Shown piece by piece: positions 52,125-60,842 of a DNA stretch of 64,000 nt. The DNA is from Anaeromassilibacillus sp. An200 (GTDB taxonomy: Bacteria > Bacillota > Clostridia > Oscillospirales > Acutalibacteraceae). The DNA lies in NCBI RefSeq assembly GCF_002160025.1, contig NZ_NFJU01000013.1, forward strand, positions 1 through 64,000, given 5' to 3'. Positions within the stretch are counted from its first letter, which is position 1. The number at the start of each line of letters is the position of its first letter. Position numbers and translations under genes: made by a program. The notes beneath the pieces were generated by a model. It was not told the DNA's origin, searched no databases, and saw nothing but the letters and a program-made list of their open reading frames with translations.

Positions 52125-53324
52125 TTATTTTGTGTAATTATCGAAATAACCCTGCACATACACAATCGGGGTTCCCTTGTCACCGCTTCCGGAAGTCAGA
52201 TCCGCCAGAGAGCCGATCAGATCCGTCAAGCGGCGCGGCGTGGTACCCTGTGTGACCATGGTTCCCTTAAGGTTCTCCGCGCGCTCATCCTTTTCCCGGA
52301 TCGCGGTGCGGATGGCATCACGCAGGCTTTCGCCGGACAGGCCTGCAAAATCATTATCCGCGAGGTACTTCAGCTTGACCTCGTTCGGCGTTCCGTCCAG
52401 GCCGGGAGTGTACGCCGGCGAGACAACCGGGTCGGCAAGTTCCCAGATCTTTCCGACCGGATCCTTGAACGCACCGTCGCCGTAAATCATAACCTCCACG
52501 TTTTTACCGGTCTTTTCCAGAAGCAGCGCATGGATGCGATCGACCATCTCCTGGCAGTGAATCGGGAAGAGCTTCACGGTTTCCTCCGTTGCCTTGTTGG
52601 AACCGAGCAGGCCATAGCTGTCGTTATAGCCGCTGCCGTTCACACTCTTGGTCATAATATCGTCAAGCCCGTACACTTTTTCTGCGCCGGCCGCCTTGAG
52701 AATCCTCTTGGTGCGGGCACGTGTGTGAATGTCACAGGTCAGAATGTTCTTGGTATAGGAGAGAATCGCCTTCGGATTGTTGGCGAACACAATTTCCACC
52801 TGTGCCCCGCTTTCCTCAATCAGGGTCTTATAGTACTCCACATAGTCCACACCGGTGAACACATGCTTCTGATAGCCGAACAGCTCGCGGTATTTCTCCT
52901 CCGTAAGCACATCGCTCCACGGGTTCACACCCTTCTCATCCATCTCATCCAGATCAATCAGGTGATTGCCCACCTCATCGGAAGGATAGCTGAGCATGAG
53001 CACGATTTTGCGGCAGCCCTTTGCTATGCCCTTCAGACAAATGGAAAAGCGGTTGCGGCTGAGAATCGGAAAAATCACTCCGACCGTTTCCTCTCCAAAC
53101 TTTTCTTTCACATCCGCGGCAATGGCGTCGATGGACGCATAGTTTCCCTGCGCACGGGCCACAACGGCTTCCGTCACCGCCACAACGTCCCGATCGCGGA
53201 TATCAAAGCCCTCCGCCTGAGAAGCGTTCAGCACGGAATCGACCACGATCGCCGCGAGGTCATCTCCCTCCCGGATGATCGGCGCGCGAACACCGCGCGA
53301 TACGGTTCCAACCATTCTTTCCAT
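52125..53324 (-). CDS. CofE-like (coenzyme F420-0:L-glutamate ligase family) protein
   Basis: A 399-aa protein resembling the F420_ligase/CofE family: it begins GVRAPIIREGDDLAAIVVDS, with DIRDRDVVAVTEAVVARAQG, ILSRNRF, GDGAFKDPVGKIWELADPVVSPA and GTTPRRLTDLIGSLADL. In archaea CofE adds glutamates to coenzyme F420. F420 is not expected in this kind of host and no other cof gene is here, so the acceptor is probably a different molecule. GGGAGG lies 10 nt upstream. It is between nagB and the thioesterase-MATE pair. Confidence 0.75.
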   Translation of the reverse strand: MERMVGTVSRGVRAPIIREGDDLAAIVVDSVLNASQAEGFDIRDRDVVAVTEAVVARAQGNYASIDAIAADVKEKFGEETVGVIFPILSRNRFSICLKGIAKGCRKIVLMLSYPSDEVGNHLIDLDEMDEKGVNPWSDVLTEEKYRELFGYQKHVFTGVDYVEYYKTLIEESGAQVEIVFANNPKAILSYTKNILTCDIHTRARTKRILKAAGAEKVYGLDDIMTKSVNGSGYNDSYGLLGSNKATEETVKLFPIHCQEMVDRIHALLLEKTGKNVEVMIYGDGAFKDPVGKIWELADPVVSPAYTPGLDGTPNEVKLKYLADNDFAGLSGESLRDAIRTAIREKDERAENLKGTMVTQGTTPRRLTDLIGSLADLTSGSGDKGTPIVYVQGYFDNYTK

Positions 53325-53350
53325 CTTTCTGATTCCTCCCTGTCAAATTT

Positions 53351-53379
53351 CCGGAGCCTCTGATTTCCAAAGGCTCCGG
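53351..53379. promoter_or_regulatory. Hairpin between nagB and the CofE-like gene
   Basis: CCGGAGCCT pairs perfectly with AGGCTCCGG. No T-run follows on the minus strand, so it is a leader or processing hairpin rather than a clear terminator. Confidence 0.5.
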
Positions 53380-53421
53380 CTCAGAATGTTTGTTAATTTT
53401 GAAGTTTTGCCTTTGTATGGC

Positions 53422-54174
53422 TCAATTCAGCGCTTCGGGCTCTTTCTCCCGGATAACGCTCAGTGCGGCTTCATCAGCCACCACAGTGACATCCGGGTGC
53501 AGCTGAAGCACGGAAGCAGGCACCTGCGGCGTAATCGGGCCGAAGAAGGAGCGATACAGAATATCGGCCTTGTCCTTCCCGCTGGCCACAAGAAGAATCT
53601 TTTTCGCGCTCATGATCGAGCCGATTCCCATGGTGACGGCGTAGCGCGGAACTTCATTCTCCGAAGCAAAGAAACGGGAATTCGCCTCAATCGTTTTGGG
53701 ATTGAGCGCCACCCGGTGCGTGAGAGCCGGGAAGTCATCGGCAGGCTCATTGAAGCCGATATGTCCAGTGTGCCCGATGCCGAGAAGCTGGATATCGGCT
53801 CCGCCCAGAGAACGGATCAGCGCGTCATACAGCCGTCCCTCCTTCTCCGCATCCTCTGCCAGACCGTTCGGGATATGGGTATGCGCCGGATCAATATTGA
53901 TATGGCGGAACAGATTTTCCCGCATGTAGTACGCATAGCTTTGGTCGTGGTCGGGGGCAAGACCGCAGTATTCGTCAAGGTTGACGCTGTGAACCTGCGA
54001 GAAATCGAGCATCCCCGCGCGGTGCCATTCAATCAGGCAGCGATAGATCCCCAGCGGCGTGGAGCCTGTCGCAAGCCCCAGCACGCTGCTGCGCTTGAGA
54101 ATGACCTGAGCCGCCAGAATTCCGGCAGCCTTTTTACTCATCTGATCATAATCCGGAGTAGCAATGATTCTCAT
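53422..54174 (-). CDS. nagB: Glucosamine-6-phosphate deaminase
   Basis: A 250-aa enzyme: VLGLATGSTPLGIYRCLIE, SVNLDEYCGL (catalytic Asp), and LLGIGHTGHIGFNEPADDF. It converts GlcN6P to fructose-6-phosphate and ammonia. ATG 54174 is chosen with AAGGAGG 9 nt upstream; ATG 54183 abuts the site. nagA is absent from the window. Confidence 0.96.
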   Translation of the reverse strand: MRIIATPDYDQMSKKAAGILAAQVILKRSSVLGLATGSTPLGIYRCLIEWHRAGMLDFSQVHSVNLDEYCGLAPDHDQSYAYYMRENLFRHINIDPAHTHIPNGLAEDAEKEGRLYDALIRSLGGADIQLLGIGHTGHIGFNEPADDFPALTHRVALNPKTIEANSRFFASENEVPRYAVTMGIGSIMSAKKILLVASGKDKADILYRSFFGPITPQVPASVLQLHPDVTVVADEAALSVIREKEPEALN

Positions 54175-54253
54175 AAAATACATCCTCCTTCTTCACCGAG
54201 GGAACAACGGATTCTCTGCACAGCAGGTGGTCCGCTTTTCCGCTTCTGCCGCT

Positions 54254-54282
54254 ATTGTAACACAGGAGACGAGTAAAGTCAC
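54254..54282 (-). promoter_or_regulatory. Candidate promoter of nagB
   Basis: Minus strand GTGACT (54277-54282), a 17-nt spacer, TACAAT (54254-54259). Confidence 0.5.
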
Positions 54283-54373
54283 CCTTTTCCAAACTTTTTC
54301 CGCAAGAAAAAGTTCATAGACCGTTTCCGTCCTCCTTCATTTCCCGCAAAAGTCTCCCCGCACAGATTCCCCC

Positions 54374-54403
54374 TTGTTCGCTGCAGGATTTTCATGATAC
54401 AAT
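54374..54403 (+). promoter_or_regulatory. Candidate promoter of the MoxR operon
   Basis: TTGTTC (54374-54379), an 18-nt spacer, TACAAT (54398-54403). The leader has a long hairpin TCCCTG-GGCGGC/GCCGCC-GGGA (about 54426-54461) with no T-run. Confidence 0.55.
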
Positions 54404-54484
54404 AAAATCACTAAAAAATACATCTCCCTGCGGCGGCAGATTGGAGCAGCCGCCAGGGAAAACTGATATGGGAGGAATCACACG

Positions 54485-55462
54485 ATGGCACAGCAGGAAA
54501 GGCCGGACGTCACACCCGTCCGGGAGCTGGGAGAAAAGCTGATTCAAAATATTGAAACCGTTATTATGGGCAAACAGGAGATTATTCGAAAGGCCGTCAT
54601 CTGCCTGCTGGCCGGAGGACACATCCTTCTGGAGGATATCCCCGGTACGGGAAAGACCACGCTGGCCAAAGCGATCGCCCGATCGGTCGGCTGTTCCTTT
54701 GGACGAGTTCAGTTTACCCCAGATCTGCTTCCCTCTGATTTGACCGGCGTGAGCTTTTACAATCAGAAGGAGCAGCGCTTTGAATTCAAACCGGGAGCCG
54801 TGTTCACCAATATCCTGCTGGCGGATGAAATCAACCGCGCCACACCTCGCACTCAGTCCAGCCTGCTGGAATGTATGGAGGAGCGTCAGGTGAGCGTTGA
54901 CGGAGTCACGCATCGTCTGGAAGAGCCCTTCCTCGTAATGGCAACACAAAACCCCATTGAGATTCAAGGAACCTTCCCTCTGCCGGAAGCACAGCTTGAC
55001 CGTTTCCTCATGCGTCTTTCCATGGGATACCCTGCCGCGGAGGATGAAAAACGGATGCTGCTCGGCTTTTCCGCTTCCAGCCCGCTGGACACGTTAAAGC
55101 CCGTGGCACAGGCGGAGGAAGTAATCCGGGCACAAAGACTGTGCCGTGAAGTGTTTGCCGGAGAAGCCGTGTGCGGCTATATTGTGGCAATCGCGGAAGC
55201 TTCCCGCACAGATGAAGGCCTGCGCTATGGCGCAAGCCCCCGCGCCTCCCTCGCACTGCTGCACGCCGCACAGGCGCACGCAGCTCTGGAGGGGCGCGGC
55301 TACGTACTGCCGGACGATGTGAAGGCGGTCTGCGCCGATGTCCTGTGTCACCGTGTCCTGTGCCGTGCCGCCCGCGGAGCACAAGCCAAAACGGAAGCTC
55401 TTGAAATTCTTCGTCAGATTCTGGTGCGTGTCCCGGCTCCGACCGAAGATTCCCTGCGCTGA
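54485..55462 (+). CDS. MoxR-family AAA+ ATPase
   Basis: A 325-aa ATPase: Walker A DIPGTGKTTLAKAI (GTGKTT at 54-59), MoxR region FGRVQFTPDLLPSDLTG, Walker B ILLADEINRA, sensor MATQNP, and the arginine-finger region EAQLDRF. MoxR proteins act as chaperones for partner complexes, often with VWA proteins. It heads a three-gene operon with DUF58 and a DUF4129-like membrane protein. Confidence 0.95.
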   Translation: MAQQERPDVTPVRELGEKLIQNIETVIMGKQEIIRKAVICLLAGGHILLEDIPGTGKTTLAKAIARSVGCSFGRVQFTPDLLPSDLTGVSFYNQKEQRFEFKPGAVFTNILLADEINRATPRTQSSLLECMEERQVSVDGVTHRLEEPFLVMATQNPIEIQGTFPLPEAQLDRFLMRLSMGYPAAEDEKRMLLGFSASSPLDTLKPVAQAEEVIRAQRLCREVFAGEAVCGYIVAIAEASRTDEGLRYGASPRASLALLHAAQAHAALEGRGYVLPDDVKAVCADVLCHRVLCRAARGAQAKTEALEILRQILVRVPAPTEDSLR

Positions 55463-55470
55463 GGACCGCC

Positions 55471-56598
55471 ATGGAACTGATTGTTTTGCTGCTGCTCCTT
55501 GTCGCCGCCATTTGGCTGCAAGGTGTCTTGTACCGAAAGTATGCCTTTCGCCGTTTGGACTACTCCTGTTCGCTGGACCGGCGCGAAGCCGTTGAGGGGG
55601 ATCGTATCCGGCTGCAAGAGGTCGTCTCCAACCGCAAGCTGCTGCCGCTGCCTTGGCTCAAATCGGAAATCACCACCTCCAAATGGCTGGAATTTTCCGA
55701 ACTGCAATCCGTTGTTACGGGAGACACGCGCTTTATTTCCAGCTTTTTTCTGGTACGGAGCTTTCAGCGCGTTACCAGAACCTGGGAGGGGCGCTGCCTC
55801 AAACGCGGGGTGTTCACCATTGAAAAGACAGTCCTTGTGGCCTCCGATCTCCTTGGCGGGGCCTCCTTTTCCTCGACTGCTCCAGCGGGAAGTCAAGTGG
55901 TAGTATTCCCGAAAGCGCTGGATCTCGAGGAGAATTTTATCTCGATAAGCCGGAACATGGGAGAAACCTGCGTGCGCCGCAGCCTTCTTCCGGATCCCTT
56001 TTTCATTGCGGGAGTGCGGGAATACCAGCAGGGAGATCCGATGAACCACATTCACTGGCCCGCTACTGCGCGGGAAGGCCGCCTGATGGTCTACCAGAAC
56101 GATTCCTCCTCCTCACAGAGCCGGGCTGTCATTCTCAATATGCAGACGCGCGAATATGCCAATTCCGGCGCAGTGGACGCCGATCTGCTGGAAAACGCCA
56201 TCCGCACCTGCGCCGCTCTCTTTGAGCAGACAGCCGGAGAAAACATCCCTCTGCGTTTTCTGGCCAACACACCGGATGCCATTGCAACCGAAGAAGCCTG
56301 GGGAGAAAGCTGCCTGCACAGCCTTTTGGAGCTTCTGGCCCGCCTTCCCTTAAAGAGCGGCGAGCATTTTCCCTTTTACCTCAACGCCCTTCACGACAGT
56401 TTGACGGCAACCGATATCATCCTTGTGACCTGCTATCTCGATGACGCGATTCTTCGCTTCGCCCATGATAAGATGGACGCCGGTGTTCCGATACGCCTGT
56501 ATCTTCTGGATCCCAATCCCCTTCCTGCGGAAGCGGGCGATCTGGATATCTGTATGGTACAGGCGCCGTCCGCGCAGAAGGGAGGCGCGGCGTTATGA
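55471..56598 (+). CDS. DUF58-domain membrane protein
   Basis: A 375-aa protein: an N-terminal hydrophobic segment, then the DUF58/VWA-like core marked by REYQQGDPMNHIHWPATAREGRLMVYQNDSS. It overlaps the next gene by 4 nt. It is the usual partner of MoxR, with the role inferred from the conserved pairing. Confidence 0.9.
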   Translation: MELIVLLLLLVAAIWLQGVLYRKYAFRRLDYSCSLDRREAVEGDRIRLQEVVSNRKLLPLPWLKSEITTSKWLEFSELQSVVTGDTRFISSFFLVRSFQRVTRTWEGRCLKRGVFTIEKTVLVASDLLGGASFSSTAPAGSQVVVFPKALDLEENFISISRNMGETCVRRSLLPDPFFIAGVREYQQGDPMNHIHWPATAREGRLMVYQNDSSSSQSRAVILNMQTREYANSGAVDADLLENAIRTCAALFEQTAGENIPLRFLANTPDAIATEEAWGESCLHSLLELLARLPLKSGEHFPFYLNALHDSLTATDIILVTCYLDDAILRFAHDKMDAGVPIRLYLLDPNPLPAEAGDLDICMVQAPSAQKGGAAL

Positions 56599-57968
56599 CA
56601 CAGTCCAAAGGATCGCGCCTGCTGCGGGTTCTCAAGCTGCTGGGCCTTCTGGCTGCATTCCTGCTTCTTTACCCTCTCTGCTATCTTGCCTGGTTTCTGC
56701 GTGGAGAAGCCTCCGTCCCACTCTCTCTTTTGGGGGAAGCGGCCGTCATTGTCTGCGGTTTCTGCGGAGCTGGTCTTCGCACACTTCTGGATCGCCGTAA
56801 GCACCCCCTTCCAGCGGGAAATATCCTTCTCCTGCTTGCAGGGATTTTGCTCTCCTTGGCTGTCTTTTTTCTTTTCGGAGCCAACCTCCTGCCCGGCCTG
56901 CCGCTGGCTGTCTCCTGCCTGGCGGCCTTCCTTGTTGGAGATCGGATGACGCTTCTTCCCTATGACACTGTTGCAACCCGTGCCTTTTTCACCATTGCCC
57001 TTGTCGGATATCTGGGATGCGGCGCCGCCGTCTGGGCGCTCCAATCTCTGCGGGGATTCTCCGGAAGCTGTCTCCCCCTCGCCATTTTGCTGTTCTGCAC
57101 GCTGGGAATCCATGAGCTGTCCTGCAACCAGGCACAGATTGACTTTCTGATGCAGCGGCGCGGTCACCGGATGGATCAGCTTCCATCGAAAATCCGCCGC
57201 TATAATCTTGCGCTGGTGCTTGTAGTGCTGCTTGCCATTCTGGTCTGCCTGCTGTTTTATCGTCCTCTTGGTGCGGCAATCGCCTTTGTGCTGGATCTGG
57301 TGCGTCAGCTTGCTGTTCTGATTCTTCAGGGACTCCTGTATCTGTCCTCTCTTTTTTCTTCTTCCGATGAAATCAGCACAGGAGAAGAAATGCAGGATCC
57401 TTCCGATTTTTTCCCTTCGCAGGGCGAAGAACAAGCGGGACCGGATTGGGTGACGCCCCTTCTTCTGCTGGCAGCCGCTGCTCTGCTGATTTGGAAACGC
57501 CGTGTGATCGGAAATGCTGTCCGGCAGGTACTGCTTGCTTTGATCCACCGTCTGCGTGCGCTGTTTGCCGTTCGCCGCCGTGCACCGCACAGCGAAGAGG
57601 AAACCGGATATTTCGATACGGTAGAAGAGCTGACCCATGATCGAGAGAGCCTGCACTTGTTTTCCCCCTCCTCCGCGCGAATCTGGAGACGCGATCTGCG
57701 GGCGCTGCGCAGGATGCCCGACGGAACTGAAAAACTTCGGCATGGCTACGCCCTGCTGGCCCGTGGTCTCAAGCTGGCTGGCGTGGAGCTTTTGCCCAGC
57801 GATACGCCAGAGGAGCTTTTGCGGCGAGCCTCCGAAGCCGCACCGGGTCTTGGAGCGGAGCACGCCGTTGCGGCTTACGAGCAGCTGCGCTATAACGAGG
57901 AAGAGGCTGCTCCCACCTCTCTCTCTGAAATGCTTTCCCTGCTGGAGCGTCTGTCCAAACGGTTTTAA
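56595..57968 (+). CDS. Membrane protein with DUF4129-like C-terminus
   Basis: A 457-aa protein with about seven to eight hydrophobic segments (residues 10-300), then a cytoplasmic C-terminus resembling DUF4129 (LRRMPDGTEKLRHGYALLARGLKLAG, SDTPEELLRRA, AAYEQLRYNEE). In related clusters a transglutaminase-like domain lies between membrane and DUF4129 parts; none is visible here. It is the last gene of the MoxR operon. Confidence 0.75.
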   Translation: MTQSKGSRLLRVLKLLGLLAAFLLLYPLCYLAWFLRGEASVPLSLLGEAAVIVCGFCGAGLRTLLDRRKHPLPAGNILLLLAGILLSLAVFFLFGANLLPGLPLAVSCLAAFLVGDRMTLLPYDTVATRAFFTIALVGYLGCGAAVWALQSLRGFSGSCLPLAILLFCTLGIHELSCNQAQIDFLMQRRGHRMDQLPSKIRRYNLALVLVVLLAILVCLLFYRPLGAAIAFVLDLVRQLAVLILQGLLYLSSLFSSSDEISTGEEMQDPSDFFPSQGEEQAGPDWVTPLLLLAAAALLIWKRRVIGNAVRQVLLALIHRLRALFAVRRRAPHSEEETGYFDTVEELTHDRESLHLFSPSSARIWRRDLRALRRMPDGTEKLRHGYALLARGLKLAGVELLPSDTPEELLRRASEAAPGLGAEHAVAAYEQLRYNEEEAAPTSLSEMLSLLERLSKRF

Positions 57969-58007
57969 CGTGCATTTTTAATTTTCTGAAAACACTGTTG
58001 CGAAGCC

Positions 58008-58036
58008 TTGACATCCCGATAAAAACAGGATAGAGT
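58008..58036 (+). promoter_or_regulatory. Promoter of the DUF4854 lipoprotein gene
   Basis: A perfect TTGACA (58008-58013), a 17-nt spacer, TAGAGT (58031-58036). Confidence 0.7.
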
Positions 58037-58083
58037 TACATTTAGAAGGAATCTTTCAATTAGGAAAGAGAAGGGAGGATGTT

Positions 58084-58509
58084 ATGAAAAAAATAATAGG
58101 GATTCTTCTCGCTGTCTGCCTGGTATTCTCATGTGCAGCCTGCGGCGGCGGAGAGAAAAAGCCTTATGCTTCCGTGGAGGAATTCGTGCAGTCCGAGGAG
58201 GTCCAGCAGCAAGTGCAGAAGGCTTCCGAACAGTATCAAGCGGACGGCCTGACCATTACGGCTTCGGCGGATGGAGATAAGCTCGTTTTCACTTATGCCG
58301 TTTCCACACAGATTGATGCGGCCGCTACCATCCCCGCTTTGGAAATGGAGTTTGATGCACAGGCTTCCTCCTTCACAGAGGTCATCCAGCAGATGCGCGA
58401 ACAGATCGATGTGGAGAACCCTTCCATCGTTCTGCGCTATGTTAACGCGGACGGCAGCGAGATTCTGTCCCGTGAGTTCACAGGCAGCGTGGAAAGCGAA
58501 GCTTCCTGA
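58084..58509 (+). CDS. DUF4854-type lipoprotein
   Basis: A 141-aa protein with an N-terminal signal and lipobox FSCAAC (Cys20), then a 110-residue domain with YASVEEFVQSEEVQQQVQ and VNADGSEILSREF. This fits the DUF4854 family of Clostridial surface lipoproteins, of unknown function. AGGGAGG lies upstream. It is the last host gene before the mobile element. Confidence 0.85.
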   Translation: MKKIIGILLAVCLVFSCAACGGGEKKPYASVEEFVQSEEVQQQVQKASEQYQADGLTITASADGDKLVFTYAVSTQIDAAATIPALEMEFDAQASSFTEVIQQMREQIDVENPSIVLRYVNADGSEILSREFTGSVESEAS

Positions 58510-58583
58510 AAGGGCGTAAATTATATATAAAATAGCAAAAAGAAGAGAGTGGCCGTTTGCCACTCTCTTCTTTCTGTTTGACA
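58510..58583. other. Likely left attachment site (attL) region
   Basis: The integrase gene abuts the host lipoprotein gene here, so the element boundary should fall in or near this span. No repeat can be compared because the right end is outside the window. The exact crossover cannot be given. Confidence 0.35.
58541..58575. terminator. Bidirectional terminator at the host/element boundary
   Basis: AGAAGAGAGTGGC pairs with GCCACTCTCTTCT (58541-58553/58559-58571), with A and T runs on both sides, so it serves the lipoprotein and the integrase. Confidence 0.9.
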
Positions 58584-60170
58584 TCACAACCACACTCTTA
58601 CGGCAAAGTTGCCTTTGAAAAAGTAGGTGTTCATGTAATGTCCATCTGGTGGCTCAAAAGCGATCTCATACGAACACTCAGAATCTGCACTGTCGAGACT
58701 ATCCACAATAGACGGCTCCAGCGGAACATCAATCCCACTCTTTCCTCCAATGTGAAACTCAAGCTTGAAATGATCCTCGTACAGATATACGGCAACCAGA
58801 AAGGCATCGAACAGCTTCGCCTGAAAGGCTCTGTCCTCGACGCTGCCGTCACGGTAAAGAGACAGCGCAGAAATAATATCGTCGCGTGAGAAGGAAACCA
58901 GGGAGGCATTTTCTTCGGCAAGCCGTGAAACAAGCATGGCTTGTTCCCGTTCAAGTTCCAGGAGACGTTCTTTTGTGGACTCCGTGATAATTCCCATTTC
59001 AATGGCTGCGAGAAGATTCTTCGTGGCCTTTTTGTTTTCGGCGAGCTGGGCTTCGAGGGCTCCGATGCCGGTTTCACCCCGATAATCCTTCGCCCAGGCA
59101 ATCGCTTTGTCTGCAAGCCACTCAATCACGTCATCACGCAAGATGTACTCTTTCATCGCAGCGGCGACCTGCCGCTCGATGACATCACGGCGGATATTCT
59201 GCTTCTTGCAGCTCTTCTCCTGTCGCCGTTTCTGGCATATATAATAGTGGTGCAGCTGCCCGTTTTTGCCGGTGCCGGAGACGCCGACCATCGGGCTCTT
59301 GCAAAGCCCGCAGAACAGCTTTCCTGTCAAAAGATAATCGCCTCCGCCGCGCGGTCGACCTTGTGGATTATTTTTCGTTTTCAGCACCTCCTGTACCCGA
59401 TAGAAAAGCCCTTTATCCACAATCTGCGGAATGCCCCCTTCTACGCGAATGTCTCCATAAATATACACACCGGTATAGCGCTCGTTCGAGAGCAGTGCGT
59501 GAAAGCTGCTCCTCCCCCACCGGCCGCCGCGGCTTGTTTTTACGCCGCGGGCGTTGAGATCCTCGGCGATAGAGACAAACGGCTCGCCACAGGCGACGCG
59601 GCCAAAAATCTCCCGCACAATTTCATCGTTCGGCGGGTCGAGAACATAGTGAAGATTTTCGTCCTTTTTGTAACCGAGCGGCAGCGTTCCATTCGTGACC
59701 TTGCACTGCATCGCGTTGTCACGCAGGCCTCGGCGGATATCCTCGGCCATATTTTCAGAATAGAACTGATTGACGTTCATCATCGAGCGCAGGGCAAAGC
59801 GCCCAGCGGCTGTGTTATCGAAGTCCTCTTCCGCGTAGAGCACGCGCACGCCCAGTTCGTTGAGACGGGCTTCGTTCATCATCGCCTGCAGCATGTTGCG
59901 GCCCATCCGGTTCGACTTCCAGGCGACAACATACTGAAATTTCCGCTTTTCCGCGTCTTTCATCATCCGCTGGAAGTTCGGGCGTCGATCCGTCTTACCA
60001 GAGATGGCTCTATCCTCATACGTTGCCGCGATATGGATGCCCTGCGCCTTCGCAAAAACCAGACACTCCCGCACCTGCTGCTCAATACTGGCATCCTTCT
60101 GTGCGTGGCTGCTGTAGCGGGCATAGATGACGCCGGTTTTCTCTCCAGACGTTTCCGCTTTTTTGCCCAT
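58584..60170 (-). CDS. Large serine recombinase (integrase)
   Basis: A 528-aa enzyme. The resolvase domain has the catalytic Ser in YARYSSHAQ (about residue 20), and the partner Arg residues are in AISGKTDRRPNFQRMM and WKSNRMGRN. The recombinase domain has LPLGYKKDENL. A zinc ribbon (CGLCKSPMVG...YYICQKRRQEKSCKK) and a coiled coil (about 385-440) follow. These integrate phages or integrative elements without host factors. ATG 60170 lies 4 nt after the stop of the Ltp-like gene. Confidence 0.95.
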   Translation of the reverse strand: MGKKAETSGEKTGVIYARYSSHAQKDASIEQQVRECLVFAKAQGIHIAATYEDRAISGKTDRRPNFQRMMKDAEKRKFQYVVAWKSNRMGRNMLQAMMNEARLNELGVRVLYAEEDFDNTAAGRFALRSMMNVNQFYSENMAEDIRRGLRDNAMQCKVTNGTLPLGYKKDENLHYVLDPPNDEIVREIFGRVACGEPFVSIAEDLNARGVKTSRGGRWGRSSFHALLSNERYTGVYIYGDIRVEGGIPQIVDKGLFYRVQEVLKTKNNPQGRPRGGGDYLLTGKLFCGLCKSPMVGVSGTGKNGQLHHYYICQKRRQEKSCKKQNIRRDVIERQVAAAMKEYILRDDVIEWLADKAIAWAKDYRGETGIGALEAQLAENKKATKNLLAAIEMGIITESTKERLLELEREQAMLVSRLAEENASLVSFSRDDIISALSLYRDGSVEDRAFQAKLFDAFLVAVYLYEDHFKLEFHIGGKSGIDVPLEPSIVDSLDSADSECSYEIAFEPPDGHYMNTYFFKGNFAVRVWL

Positions 60171-60174
60171 ACGC

Positions 60175-60816
60175 TCACCCGCCCTGCTCGATCTCCACTT
60201 CGGCCTTGGCGACGCCATATATTGCCTCTGATGTCGTAAATTCCTTTTCATCGATAAGAACGGCAGCGATTTCCTCCGATGTAAAGTCCGTCCCCCGCAT
60301 GTAGGCCAGCGCAATACGGAATGCTTGTTCATTCCACACATCACCGCAATGATCCGCTGCCCAGTACGCGTCATCAGAAGAAAATCCGTCTTCGCGCAGA
60401 CGATCGATCAATGCACTGCGGGAGAGCGGCTCGGCGTCAAGCAAATCGAGCGCATAGGTTAGTGCGTCAATATTTTCCTGTGTATACGGAGGTTCGGAGG
60501 GAGCAAGTTCTTCCCTCACTTTTTCGAGCTCCGCAGAAATCTCTGCGGAGGCCGAGGCTGCCAACGCATCTTCCTCCGCCTGCCTCGACCTGTCTGCAAC
60601 AGAAATGATGATACCCACGGCAATAGCGGCAAACACAACGAACAGTACGATTCTCATCACCCATGTTTGAGTATCTCCCTGCTGCCTTTCACTCGATTGC
60701 TGCAGATCCGGCTCTTCCTCCGGCAGCTGTTCTGAGAATTCCGATACAGAGGCTTCTTCAGAAAGCTGATTTTCTTCCGGCAGAGAGCTCTCGTTCATGT
60801 TCTTGCGATCATCCAT
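60175..60816 (-). CDS. Membrane-anchored Ltp-like protein
   Basis: A 213-aa protein: an acidic N-terminus (about 1-45), one transmembrane segment (about 52-72), a coiled stretch and then two helical repeats, SRSALIDRLREDGFSSDDAYWAAD and the following FTSEEIAAVLIDEKEFTTSEAIYGVA. These fit the Ltp (host cell surface-exposed lipoprotein) helix-turn-helix repeat. In Streptococcus phage TP-J34 the Ltp lipoprotein blocks DNA injection by related phages and is encoded between integrase and repressor, the same place as here. Here a transmembrane helix replaces the lipid anchor. GGGAGG lies 8 nt upstream. Confidence 0.72.
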   Translation of the reverse strand: MDDRKNMNESSLPEENQLSEEASVSEFSEQLPEEEPDLQQSSERQQGDTQTWVMRIVLFVVFAAIAVGIIISVADRSRQAEEDALAASASAEISAELEKVREELAPSEPPYTQENIDALTYALDLLDAEPLSRSALIDRLREDGFSSDDAYWAADHCGDVWNEQAFRIALAYMRGTDFTSEEIAAVLIDEKEFTTSEAIYGVAKAEVEIEQGG

Positions 60817-60842
60817 ACATGGTTCCTCCCTTCTTCTATAAT

